A stretch of DNA of 34,423 nucleotides from Fibrobacter sp. (GTDB lineage Bacteria; Krumholzibacteriota; Krumholzibacteriia; LZORAL124-64-63). The position numbers were made by a program, and so were the translations under genes. The DNA is taken from assembly GCA_020718045.1 (NCBI GenBank), contig DYDD01000002.1:25775-60197 (forward strand), given 5' to 3'. The notes below the pieces were generated by a model. That model searched no databases and was not told where the DNA came from. It saw nothing but the letters and a program-made list of their open reading frames with translations. Below, piece after piece: positions 16,293-24,246 of this stretch; the first letter of the stretch is position 1; each line of letters begins with the position of its first letter.

Positions 16293-17030
16293 ATGAGCTT
16301 CGGCCTGAACGGTCGCGTCAGCGCCCTCGGGGTCCACGCCGGCGATCTTTACGCCTCGGGCGACTTCACGGCGAGCGGCGCGACCCCGCTGCCGGGCCGG
16401 ATGGCGCGCTGGGACGGGAGCGCCTGGGTGGGCGTGGGCGCCGGGCTCGACTACTACGCCGACGCGATGACCTCGGCGGGCGGCAAGCTGATCGTCCTCG
16501 GAGCGTTCAGCAACGCGGGCGGCGCTCCGGCCAACCGCCTCGCCGCGTGGGACGGCGCGGGCTGGTCGGCTCTCGGCAGCGGTCTGGGCCAGGGGATCGG
16601 CGGCAACAACCTCGGCGGGCTCGACCTGGCGCCCTACGACGGCGACCTGTTCGTGGGCGGGTTCTTCAACACCGCGGGCGACAAGTCCGCGCAGAAGATC
16701 GCGCGCTGGGAGCTGGGAGTCGCGACGGATGTCAGGCCGGATCCCGTCGATACCGGGTTGCGGATCTCGGCCCTGTCGCGCAACCCCAATTCGGACCGCT
16801 TCAGCTTCCTGATCCAGGTGCCGGCGGACGGCCACGTGGACGCCGGGGTGTTCGACCTCCGCGGCCGCCAGATCGTGCGGCTGCTGTCGGGCCGGCTGGC
16901 AGCCGGCGAACATCGCGTGAGCTGGGACGGACGCGACGGGTCGGGGGCGCCGGCGAGCGCCGGCGTCTACTGGGTCCGCGTGGTCACGTCCGAGGGGCAG
17001 ACGAGCCGCAAGGTGGTCTGGTTGCGTTGA
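16293..17030 (+). pseudogene. Downstream part of the amber-split WDG-repeat gene, with FlgD-like C-terminal domain
   Basis: This is the continuation of the same reading frame after the TAG at 16266. It has three to four more WDG repeats (for example NRLAAWDGAGWSAL) and then a C-terminal domain of about 90 residues. That domain contains VFDLRGRQIVRLLSG, AGEHRVSWDGRDGSG and SAGVYWVRV, a classic FlgD-Ig-like / type IX-secretion-type tail. The ATG at 16293 happens to have GGAG about five bases upstream, so restart is possible, but the product would have no signal peptide. It is better seen as the tail of the upstream gene. It converges on dsrC, whose stop lies 16 bases away, with no terminator between them. 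Confidence 0.7.
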
Positions 17031-17046
17031 GAGGGGAGCGGGGAGT

Positions 17047-17379
17047 TCAGACGCAGCCGTCGGCCCGGGGCAGCCCTGCGTACCGGCAGGCGCCGTGGGC
17101 GGGGCCCTTCGGGAACAGCTCGTAGATACGGCTCAGCGGCAGGCCGGTCTCCTGGCAGAGTCGACGGACCATCGGGGCCCGGTCGACGCGCAGCCAGTAG
17201 TCACGCAGATATTCCAGGACCCGCCAGTGCTCGGCGGACAGCTCCGTCAGTCCGTCGGCCGCGGCCATGGCGGTGCCGATCGCCGGAGTCCAGTCGTCGG
17301 GGTGCAGCATGAAGCCGTCGGGATCGACGGTCACGCGCACGTCGCCGTGCCGGAAGAGCCTGGGTTCGCCGCTCGTCAT
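17047..17379 (-). CDS. dsrC: DsrC/TusE family sulfur carrier protein, with both C-terminal cysteines
   Basis: A 110-residue cytosolic protein matching DsrC along its full length: DPDGFMLHPDDW (19-30), ELSAEHWRVLEYLRDYW (46-62), IYELFPKGPAHGACRYAGLP and the terminal GCV. Cys109 is penultimate and Cys98 lies 11 residues before it, so both redox-active cysteines of true DsrC are present; TusE-type proteins keep only the last. DsrC carries sulfur as a persulfide or trisulfide between sulfite reductase (DsrAB) and other partners. The start ATG at 17379 has GAGGGG about eight bases upstream. No dsrAB, dsrMKJOP or tus genes are in the window. The ORF track hides it at the end of a 1188-codon antisense shadow that begins at 20613. 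Confidence 0.9.
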   Translation of the reverse strand: MTSGEPRLFRHGDVRVTVDPDGFMLHPDDWTPAIGTAMAAADGLTELSAEHWRVLEYLRDYWLRVDRAPMVRRLCQETGLPLSRIYELFPKGPAHGACRYAGLPRADGCV

Positions 17380-17410
17380 GCCGCCACCCCTCTGGTGTTG
17401 GGAGCAGCGA

Positions 17411-17439
17411 ACGTTATCACCGTTCACGTGTCGGATCAA
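17411..17439 (-). promoter_or_regulatory. Possible promoter for dsrC
   Basis: On the minus strand TTGATC (17439-17434) and TAACGT (17416-17411) are 17 bases apart, matching four and three of six consensus positions. Transcription would begin near 17404, about 25 bases before the ATG. It is weak evidence, but nothing better lies in this 180-base divergent region on that strand. Confidence 0.3.
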
Positions 17440-17477
17440 GACGGAGTGCCCGCCGGATCGACCTCGGAACGTCGATG

Positions 17478-17507
17478 TTGGAAGTGCGACCGTATTTGTG
17501 CTAACAT
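17478..17507 (+). promoter_or_regulatory. Extended -10 promoter for the metallophosphatase gene
   Basis: TTGGAA (17478-17483) and TAACAT (17502-17507) are 18 bases apart, and TGC before TAACAT makes an extended -10. The 12-base TTGTGCTAACAT is the same as the one at 14455-14466, while the surrounding bases differ. The predicted start of transcription near 17514 leaves about 46 bases of leader before the ATG at 17560. Confidence 0.55.
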
Positions 17508-17559
17508 CAGGTGGTCGGGGTCGATCGACGCCAGCACGTGCGCACACTCGAGGCTGGCA

Positions 17560-20500
17560 ATGAAATTCATGTTCGTTCTTGTGCTGATCGCTCTGGCGAC
17601 GCCGGCGTACGCCGTCACGGTATCCGGCCATGTCACGCTGGAGGGCGGCGGCGCCCTGGCCGGCGCGACCGTGCGCATCGGCGAATGGTCGGCCGTCACC
17701 GAAGGCGACGGCGCCTACACGATCGACGGTCCGGCCGCCGGCGCCTACGACGCCCGGGTCTCGGCACACGACTGCTACAACCGCCGCCGCACCGTCGTGC
17801 TCGTCGAGGGAAGCAACACCTTCGACGAGACGCTCGTCGCCTCCTCCGAACTGGCCGACATGGCCGGCCTCTGGCTGTTCGACGATGCGGAGGTCGTGCC
17901 GTTCGGCACGCTCGGCAACGACCTGGCGCTGGTCGGCTCGGCCCAGCCCATCGTCGCCCCGGGCGGCGGCGGCGTGAACATCGGCATCGGCAGTTACTAC
18001 CGCTGCTACCACGACATGCCGCCCAACGGCGGCGGCAGCTACGTCAACCAGTACACGGTCACGATGGACATCCGCATCCCCCAGACCGGGCGCTGGTACA
18101 GCCTGCTGCAGACGAGCGCGACGAACGTGAACGACGGCGAACTGTTCATCAGCCCCGGCGGCGCCGTGGGCGTGGGGGCGACCGGCTATTCGAGCTACGC
18201 GCTCGCGCCCGGCGAGTGGTACCGCCTGGCCGTCTCCGTGAAGCTCGGCAACCACTACACCTACTATCTCGACGGGCAGCTCCTGCTGGCGGGCGTCAAC
18301 CAGCCCGTCGACGGCCGCTTCTCCCTGGAGCCGGCCGGCGGCCTCAACCAGGTCCTCTTCTTCGCCGACGAGAACGGCGAGGACAACGCCCTGGACATCG
18401 GCGAGGTCGGGATCTACGCGCGCGACCTGACCGCGCCCGAGATCGCCGCCCTCGGCGGGTACGGCCACCAGGTGGCTCCTCCAGACTACAACCGGCTGCC
18501 CTACCTGCAGGCGCCAGCGGCCACCTCGATGATCGTGAACTGGCACGACGCCTCCTCGACGACGACGCGCGTCGAGTACGGCACCACGCCGGCGCTCGGC
18601 CAGACGCAGAACGGGACGAGCGAACTGATCGGCGGCCCCTACCGCTGGCACACGGTGAAGCTCGCCGACCTGCAGCCGGGCACCGACTACCACTACCGCA
18701 CCGTCAGCGGCGGCGGCTCGTCGGAGATCTTCACCTTCCGCACGCTCCCGGCCGCCGGTTCCACGGAGAAGATCCGCCTGCTGCTGCTCAGCGACACCCA
18801 CTCGGACACGCAGACGGCCGTCAACCGCGTGATCGCCGGCGCCGAGGACAAGCTCGTGGAGCTGTTCGGACCCGACCTGCATCGCGACGCGGCGCTGGTC
18901 GTGCACTCCGGCGACCTGGTGATGAGCGGGTCGACGGTCGGTCAGTACGCCTCGCAGTTCTTCGTGCCGCTGTCGCCGCTGTCGAACCGGATCCCGGTGA
19001 TGACGACGCCCGGCAACCACGACCTCGAGAGCGCCAACTACTACGGCTACATGAAGTACGACGACGTGTCGGGCTTCCCCTCGCAGACCACCCTGTTCGA
19101 GCGCATGTGGTCGATGAAGGTCGGCAACGTCATGATCATCGCCGTGAACTCCAACATCGTCGTCCAGTCCGGTGACATCCAGAAGGCCTGGCTGCAGCTG
19201 AAGATCCAGGAGGCCGACGCCGATCCCGATGTCGATTTCATCCTCTGCATCTGCCACCACCCTCCCTTCAGCGAGCTCTGGTACGACGCCAACACCTACG
19301 ACGCCGGACCCAACTACGTCCGCGACCACGTGCTGCCCGTCCTGTCCCAGTCGGCCAAGTCCGCTCAGCTCACCTACGGCCACACCCACGGCTACGAGCG
19401 CGGCACCATCGCCGCCGCCTCGGGCCAGGGAGGCCTGCGCATCACCTGCGGCGGCATGGGCGGCGGCGACACCGACCGCTGGGGCGAGTTCACGAACGTC
19501 GACGACGCGCGGATCCACGTCGCCCACGACCATTACGGCTTCCAGATCGTGGAGGTGGATCCGGTCGCCCGCACCTACGACAGCTGGATGTACAGCCTGG
19601 GCAATGCGGACCGCCTGCGCGACGCCGAGCTGCTGGACCACTGGCACCGTCGGCTCGATCAGCCGGCGCCGTCGGCGCCGTCCTGCCTCGCCGCCGGCGC
19701 TCCGGCCGGCGCCGCCGTGCGGTTCACGGCCTCGCCGTTCACGGGCGCCGACGAACACATGTCCTCCCGGTTCCAGGTGACGGCCACGCCCGGCGATTTC
19801 TCCGCGCCGCTGTTCGACGTGTCCCGCGAGTGGAAGAACGTCTACGACGACACGGGGGCCCCGCTGTGGGAGCCCATCGACCTGAACGCCGGCCTCGACC
19901 TGACCCGGCAGTCGCTGGCGTCCGGCTCCTTCGTCGCAGGGCACGTCTACGGCTGGCGTGTGCGCTACCGCGACCGCAACCTGCAGTGGAGCGACTGGTC
20001 GTCGGAGGGCGTCTACACGCACGCGCCGCTGGACCTCCGCGCCGAGTTCACGGCGGATGCGACGGACGGCGACGCGCCGCTCGCGGTGCGTTTCACGGAC
20101 CTGTCCGTCGGCTCGCCGACCGCCTGGAGCTGGGACTTCGAGAACGACGGCGTCGTCGACAGCGTCGAGCGCGATCCGAGCCGCGTCTTCGCCGCCCCCG
20201 GCGTCTACACGGTCAAGCTGACGGTCGTCGACGGCGGCGTCCCCTACACGGAGACCAAGGCCGGCTACATCACGGCGTCCACGACCGTCGGCGCGGATCC
20301 GCAGGCGCCGCCGCCGGCCTTCGCCCTCGCCCAGAACCGGCCCAACCCGTTCAATCCGCTCACCTCGATCGAATTCAGCCTGCCCGCCGAAGGCCCGGTC
20401 CGCCTCGCCGTCTACGACCTGCTCGGCCGCTGCGTGAAGACGCTGCTGTCCGGCGAGCGGTTGGCGCCCGGCACGCACAGCCGCCAGCTCCGGGCCGACG

Positions 20501-20580
20501 ATCTGGCCTCGGGGACCTACGTCTGCCGGCTGCAGGCCGGGTCGCTCATCCAGAACCGCAAGATGACGATCCTGAAATGA
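17560..20580 (+). CDS. Secreted multidomain metallophosphoesterase with PKD and type IX-like C-terminal domain
   Basis: A 1006-residue exported protein. In order it has a signal peptide (1-19, ending AYA), a carboxypeptidase-regulatory-like domain (about 20-100), a LamG-like beta-sandwich (about 105-305), an Fn3-like domain (about 310-400), a calcineurin-type metallophosphatase (about 405-680), a linker domain, a PKD domain (about 828-900) and a C-terminal sorting domain (about 920-1006). Metal-site motifs are all present: SDTHSD (about 411), SGDLVMSG, PGNHD (about 484), HHPPFS (566) and YGHTHGYERG (606). The Fn3-plus-phosphatase pairing recalls purple acid phosphatases. The tail has QNRPNPFNPLTSIEFSLP and VYDLLGRCVKTL. 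The ATG at 17560, with GAGG six bases upstream, replaces the track's 17095 start. Likely role: surface or extracellular phosphate-ester hydrolysis; the substrate is unknown. Confidence 0.88.
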   Translation: MKFMFVLVLIALATPAYAVTVSGHVTLEGGGALAGATVRIGEWSAVTEGDGAYTIDGPAAGAYDARVSAHDCYNRRRTVVLVEGSNTFDETLVASSELADMAGLWLFDDAEVVPFGTLGNDLALVGSAQPIVAPGGGGVNIGIGSYYRCYHDMPPNGGGSYVNQYTVTMDIRIPQTGRWYSLLQTSATNVNDGELFISPGGAVGVGATGYSSYALAPGEWYRLAVSVKLGNHYTYYLDGQLLLAGVNQPVDGRFSLEPAGGLNQVLFFADENGEDNALDIGEVGIYARDLTAPEIAALGGYGHQVAPPDYNRLPYLQAPAATSMIVNWHDASSTTTRVEYGTTPALGQTQNGTSELIGGPYRWHTVKLADLQPGTDYHYRTVSGGGSSEIFTFRTLPAAGSTEKIRLLLLSDTHSDTQTAVNRVIAGAEDKLVELFGPDLHRDAALVVHSGDLVMSGSTVGQYASQFFVPLSPLSNRIPVMTTPGNHDLESANYYGYMKYDDVSGFPSQTTLFERMWSMKVGNVMIIAVNSNIVVQSGDIQKAWLQLKIQEADADPDVDFILCICHHPPFSELWYDANTYDAGPNYVRDHVLPVLSQSAKSAQLTYGHTHGYERGTIAAASGQGGLRITCGGMGGGDTDRWGEFTNVDDARIHVAHDHYGFQIVEVDPVARTYDSWMYSLGNADRLRDAELLDHWHRRLDQPAPSAPSCLAAGAPAGAAVRFTASPFTGADEHMSSRFQVTATPGDFSAPLFDVSREWKNVYDDTGAPLWEPIDLNAGLDLTRQSLASGSFVAGHVYGWRVRYRDRNLQWSDWSSEGVYTHAPLDLRAEFTADATDGDAPLAVRFTDLSVGSPTAWSWDFENDGVVDSVERDPSRVFAAPGVYTVKLTVVDGGVPYTETKAGYITASTTVGADPQAPPPAFALAQNRPNPFNPLTSIEFSLPAEGPVRLAVYDLLGRCVKTLLSGERLAPGTHSRQLRADDLASGTYVCRLQAGSLIQNRKMTILK

Positions 20581-20613
20581 AGGCCTGACGGCCCCGGCCG
20601 GTGCGCGCACCAC

Positions 20614-20645
20614 AAAAGGGAGACCCGGCTCGCGCCGGGTCTCCC
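20614..20645 (-). terminator. Rho-independent terminator closing the minus-strand glucan operon
   Basis: GGGAGACCCGGC and GCCGGGTCTCCC form a perfect 12-base-pair stem around a four-base loop (20618-20645). On the minus strand the loop reads GCGA, a GNRA tetraloop, and the stem is followed by TTTTG. It lies 34 bases past the stop of the last operon gene. On the plus strand there is no T-run after the stem, although the same hairpin might still slow transcription from the metallophosphatase gene. Confidence 0.75.
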
Positions 20646-20678
20646 CCGAAGAGTGGAAGCGTCAAGTAGGACGGGAAT

Positions 20679-21470
20679 CTATCGGTACAACGTCTTCACC
20701 GAGCCCCAGGTCATGTCCTCGTTGGCGACGGTGCCGAGGTCCTGGAACGTGATGTTGGCCCAGTCGACCTGGACGTAGCCGTTCGGGTCGCCCTGCTGCA
20801 GGAAGTGCAGGAAATCGCCGCCGACCTGGAAATCGTTCAGCAGGCCCCACAGGCCGTGCGGGGGATCCTCGGCGGGGTTGCCCATGCCGAAGGTCAGCAC
20901 GCCGCTGGTGTACTCCGTGCCGCCGATGGTGACCTTGTACTCGATGGTCGCCGGGTCGGTCGAGATCAGGCCGTTGGGCAGGTAGATGATCTCGGCGTGC
21001 ACGGTCTCGCCCTTCACGTAGTGCAGGCCCTGCGAGCCGGTGAAGGAGTAGAAGGGCAGCCGGCCGCCGAAGCAGGCGATCTCGCCGTCGTTGGTGCGGA
21101 AGTTGAAGGTGCCGCCCACGGCGTGCGACCACCAGGGAGCCACGGCCAGGCTGGCCTCGGCCTCGCCGGTGCCGCTGATCGTCAGGTCGCAACCGAAGGC
21201 GAAGCCGTCGCCGTTGGCGAAGTCCTGGGCGACGCCGCCGGTGGCGAAGCGCCAGTTGTGGCGGCTGCCCCAGCCCGCGCCGCAGAACTGCTTCTGCTCG
21301 TGGATGGAGACCAGGGACGAGTAGTTGTTGGTGCTGGTGACGACGCCCAGGGGGCAGTCGTTCCAGATCCGCTCGGTGATCACGGCGCCGGTGGGGATGT
21401 CGGTGGCCAGGGCCACGGACGACACCGCCACGAGCAGCGCCAGCAGCATCAGCTTGTGGGTCGTCTTCAT
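20679..21470 (-). CDS. Secreted protein of unknown function, last gene of the glucan operon
   Basis: A 263-residue protein with a clear Sec signal peptide (MKTTHKLMLLALLVAVSSVALA, cut before TDIPTG). The mature part is about 240 residues, rich in Gly, Thr, Phe and Trp, with four cysteines (in NDCPLG, KQFCGAG, FGCDLT and EIACFGG), and reads like an all-beta domain. I do not recognise a family. It lacks the FlgD-like C-terminal tail found on the other large secreted proteins here, so it would stay periplasmic or be released another way. The ATG at 21470 has AAGGAG seven bases upstream; the track's 21521 start is wrong. It is separated from the GH144 gene by 108 bases containing a perfect palindrome, so it may have its own control. 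It ends in TAG, followed by a strong terminator. Confidence 0.8.
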   Translation of the reverse strand: MKTTHKLMLLALLVAVSSVALATDIPTGAVITERIWNDCPLGVVTSTNNYSSLVSIHEQKQFCGAGWGSRHNWRFATGGVAQDFANGDGFAFGCDLTISGTGEAEASLAVAPWWSHAVGGTFNFRTNDGEIACFGGRLPFYSFTGSQGLHYVKGETVHAEIIYLPNGLISTDPATIEYKVTIGGTEYTSGVLTFGMGNPAEDPPHGLWGLLNDFQVGGDFLHFLQQGDPNGYVQVDWANITFQDLGTVANEDMTWGSVKTLYR

Positions 21471-21493
21471 GTTGGATCTCCTTGTTGTCGAGC

Positions 21494-21507
21494 GTTCACG
21501 CGTGAAA
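21494..21507. promoter_or_regulatory. Palindromic candidate operator TTCACGCGTGAA
   Basis: TTCACGCGTGAA (21495-21506) is a perfect 12-base palindrome with a central CG, the geometry of LacI-family operators. It lies 25 bases upstream of the unknown secreted protein's ATG. It resembles, but does not match, the candidate operator beside lacI. Binding by the locus regulator is inference. Confidence 0.35.
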
Positions 21508-21578
21508 CAACTTTCGTTCATTCCGAGTAGTGTCGTCGTCCCTCCCTTCCTGCCGCGATCCCATGCGCGTCTTCCCCC

Positions 21579-23201
21579 TCAGCGCACCAGGATGCAGCGT
21601 TTCCAGGTCTTCTCACCTGCGGACTCCAGGGAGTAGAAATAGGTCCCGCTCGGCAGGCCTGCCAGGTCCAGCGTGACCGTATGCCCTCCCTTGTCCCGCG
21701 ACTCCTCATCGTAGGACCGCACCAGCCGTCCCCTGGCGTCGTAGACGGCGAGCCGGGCCGGGCCGGGCCGCGTCAGGGTGTAGGCCACCGTCGTGGTGCC
21801 GGCGAACGGGTTGGGGGTGTTCTGCGCCAGCTCGAGGCCCGTATCGGCGTCCTGCTCGACGGCCACGGCCGCCGCCGCCGTGAAGCCGGCCAGCTCCAAC
21901 CCGCGGCACACGTCCTGGTTGCCGCCGATGCGGTCCCACACGGCGCCGGTGCGGTAGTTCTCGATCATCATGATGATGGGACCCTGGTCGATGCCCAGGT
22001 AGTCCTGCGCCCACCAGAACCGGCCCAGGTTGAAGGCGTCGGTGAAGCCGTATTCCCCCCACAGCGCGAGGCGGTAGGAATCCCAGAACTTGTGCAGCGT
22101 CGGGATGACGACCTCGGGCGCGAAGGCGATCGAGCCGCCCGCCGCCGTCGGGGCGATCGTGCCGTTGTCGTTCTGGCCGGGGGGGGCGCCGTGAGCCACA
22201 TAGCCGTCGGGGTCGATCGACGCCGTCAGCCCCCAAACGTCCCCCCCGTAACCCACGAAACCGCCGGGATTGGCGATGCAGTACTGGCGCGCCGCCAGCG
22301 ACGCCCGCCGCGAGTTCTCGTGGTAGGTGATGCCCTTGTTCCTCATGTAGGCGTCCTGGATGTTCCGGAAGTCGATCCAGCAGTGGCTGTATTGGTGTCC
22401 GAACAGCGGCGGGAATATCACGTAGGTCTGACCGTACTGCGTTCCCCACCAGTAGCCGGTGGTCCAGTAGTACCACGTCCAATTGGGCACCGGGTGGGTC
22501 GGCGAGCCGATGGCCAGGATGTAGAGGATCATCGCCTCGTTGTAGCCGACCCAGTCGCCGAAGCTCGCGAAGCCGGTCACGGGGTCCCACCCCATGCGGA
22601 TGCCGTTGCCGCCGTTGCGCATGAATTCCCAGTCCACGCGGTGGTAGATCGAATCGCAGAGGGCGCGCAGGTGGGTCTCCTGCTCGTTTGTGCCGTCGAA
22701 GAACTCCTTGGCGTCGAGGATGCCGGCGATCAGCAGCGCCGTGTCGATCGACGACAGCTCCGAGTTCCAGGTGCGGACCCCGGTGTTCATGTCCAGGAAG
22801 TGGTAGAAGAAGCCCTTGTAGCCGTTGACGCCGGACTGGGCCGTGCCCTGGGGCACGGTCCAGAGCTTCTCCAGGCCGCGGATGATGCGGTCGCGGGCGA
22901 CGGTGCGGGAAACCCAGCCATGTTCGACGCCGATGCAGTAGGCCGAGTAGCCGAAGCCCACCGAGGCGATGCTGCACTGGGACCAGTCCTGGCTGCCGTC
23001 CTTGATCAATCCGGAAGCTGCGCTGGCCTCTTCCCAGAAGTAATCGAAGGCGGTGTGCTGCAGGGTGTCGAGGAGCGCGGTCGTGGTCAGGGCGCGGGCG
23101 GCGGGAACCGGCGCCAGCATGGCGGTCGCGGCCAGCGCCAGGATCGCGGTCGCAGTCGCGGCGCGTCTCCGGTCGTGAGCGGGTGGTCCTGATCTGAGCA
23201 T
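21579..23201 (-). CDS. Secreted GH144-type glucanase (glucoamylase-like domain) with type IX-like C-terminal domain
   Basis: A 540-residue exported enzyme with a signal peptide (about 1-36, ending ARA). It has an alpha/alpha-barrel glycoamylase-like domain (Pfam PF10091 family, about 40-450) and a C-terminal sorting domain (about 460-540). Domain signatures are FDYFWEEASAASGLIKD, GGDVWGLTAS (about 320), GTIAPTAAGGSIAF and LGIDQGPIIMMIENYRTG (about 400-420). Characterised members of this family (GH144) are endo-beta-1,2-glucanases, which fits the GH94 gene in the locus; starch cleavage is unlikely despite the old family name. The tail reads QNTPNPFAGTTTVAYTL and VYDARGRLVRSYD. The ATG at 23201 has AAGGAG upstream; the ATG at 23222 is an alternative. 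It follows the PorV-like gene by 23 bases. Confidence 0.88.
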   Translation of the reverse strand: MLRSGPPAHDRRRAATATAILALAATAMLAPVPAARALTTTALLDTLQHTAFDYFWEEASAASGLIKDGSQDWSQCSIASVGFGYSAYCIGVEHGWVSRTVARDRIIRGLEKLWTVPQGTAQSGVNGYKGFFYHFLDMNTGVRTWNSELSSIDTALLIAGILDAKEFFDGTNEQETHLRALCDSIYHRVDWEFMRNGGNGIRMGWDPVTGFASFGDWVGYNEAMILYILAIGSPTHPVPNWTWYYWTTGYWWGTQYGQTYVIFPPLFGHQYSHCWIDFRNIQDAYMRNKGITYHENSRRASLAARQYCIANPGGFVGYGGDVWGLTASIDPDGYVAHGAPPGQNDNGTIAPTAAGGSIAFAPEVVIPTLHKFWDSYRLALWGEYGFTDAFNLGRFWWAQDYLGIDQGPIIMMIENYRTGAVWDRIGGNQDVCRGLELAGFTAAAAVAVEQDADTGLELAQNTPNPFAGTTTVAYTLTRPGPARLAVYDARGRLVRSYDEESRDKGGHTVTLDLAGLPSGTYFYSLESAGEKTWKRCILVR

Positions 23202-23224
23202 TGCAGCCTCTCCTTGCAGCATGG

Positions 23225-24232
23225 CTAGAACTTGACGAGCAGCGTCAAGCGGTGCGTACCCTCGAGATATTCGTGGCTCGCCCACGCGTAGTCGAACTGG
23301 TAGCGGTTCGCGCCGAGATCGCCGCCGACGCCGAAACCGCCCGTGAAGCCCTGTGCGGAATCCTCCTGGAAAAGCGCCTGGTACCCCAGCCGCAGGGCGA
23401 ACATCTCGCGCCACGCCCACTCCGCGCCCAGGTTGACGCTCTCGGAGTTGTCGTTCGGGTGCAGGGCGTCGCAGACGAACAGCAGCCGGTTGTCGTCGTC
23501 CAGGCAGACTGGGGTGCAGATGCCGAGACGGAAGAGGATCGGCACCGGGAAGCGGTCGGTCGACTGCTCGCCGGGCAGGGCGCTGTTGTCGCCGTGGACG
23601 TCGGGATCCTCGTCGTACTGGATGGCGAGATCGCGGCCCGCGAAACGACCCTGCGTGCCGATGTTCGACAGGCAGAAGCCGAGGCTCGTTCCGCCTTCGG
23701 TCAGCCGGTAGTGGCTGCCGGCGTTGAAGGTCAGCACGCTGCTGGACGTGTGCCAGATGCGCTCGTTCACGTAGTTCACTTGGACGCCGGCCGTGAACCG
23801 GCTGGTGATGCGCCGGCCGTAGCCGAGGCCGAGCGCGGCGCTGCCCGCATCGTATTTCTCGCCCGTGCCCAGGGGGTGGTCGACGGTGCGGACGTCGATA
23901 TCGCCGGAGTTCAGCGCCGTCACGCTGGCGAACAGGTTGCCGCCGCCGGCGGGCAGCACCGCCGCCGCATAGTCGTAGCTGATGTCCGCGAACCAGAAGC
24001 TGTGCGTGAACTGGATCTCGGCCGACTCGGGCGCGCCGATGGCGCCCGTGTTGAAATACACGGACTCGACGCCGCCGACCAGACCGACGCCGGCGTTGCC
24101 CATGCCGACGTGCCGGGCGCCGGGCTCGATGCCCAGGAACTGGCCGATGGTCGTGCCGACCTTCGACTGGGCCTGGGCCTGGCCGCTCAGGAGCACCGGG
24201 ATCGCCGCCAGGGCCAGAACTGCTCGCTTCAT
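23225..24232 (-). CDS. PorV/PorQ-family outer-membrane beta-barrel protein
   Basis: A 335-residue outer-membrane protein with a signal peptide (MKRAVLALAAIPVLLSGQAQA). The mature N-terminus, FLGIEPGARHVGMGNAGVGLV, then VESVYFNTGAIG, is the hallmark of PorV/PorQ proteins. Alternating hydrophobic strands follow, and the protein ends in Phe (LTLLVKF), as barrel proteins do. In type IX secretion PorV shuttles cargo with a C-terminal domain from the translocon to the surface. Its place just upstream of the GH144 gene and next to three other genes whose products carry such a domain fits a cargo-delivery role. An ATG at 24250 overlaps the upstream stop in an ATGA; the ATG at 24232 is preferred because AGGAG lies about five bases before it. 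It ends in TAG. PorQ-like or fatty-acid-transporter-like roles are alternatives. Confidence 0.82.
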   Translation of the reverse strand: MKRAVLALAAIPVLLSGQAQAQSKVGTTIGQFLGIEPGARHVGMGNAGVGLVGGVESVYFNTGAIGAPESAEIQFTHSFWFADISYDYAAAVLPAGGGNLFASVTALNSGDIDVRTVDHPLGTGEKYDAGSAALGLGYGRRITSRFTAGVQVNYVNERIWHTSSSVLTFNAGSHYRLTEGGTSLGFCLSNIGTQGRFAGRDLAIQYDEDPDVHGDNSALPGEQSTDRFPVPILFRLGICTPVCLDDDNRLLFVCDALHPNDNSESVNLGAEWAWREMFALRLGYQALFQEDSAQGFTGGFGVGGDLGANRYQFDYAWASHEYLEGTHRLTLLVKF

Positions 24233-24246
24233 GTTTCTCCTCGCGC

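Noticed and set aside
14396-16913. Minus-strand ORFs (228 and 817 codons) opposite the WDG-repeat gene
   Set aside because: The plus strand has a signal peptide, regular repeats and a sorting domain. The minus-strand translations have no such structure.
20600-20611. GGTGCGCGCACC palindrome as a terminator for the metallophosphatase gene
   Set aside because: It is a perfect palindrome without room for a loop and has no T-run after it on the plus strand.
17047-20613. A 1188-codon minus-strand ORF opposite the metallophosphatase gene
   Set aside because: Its sequence is rich in Arg, Gly, Val, Ala and His without domain pattern, as expected for the antisense of a GC-rich gene. The plus strand has a signal peptide and catalytic motifs. 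Only its last 110 codons are real (dsrC).
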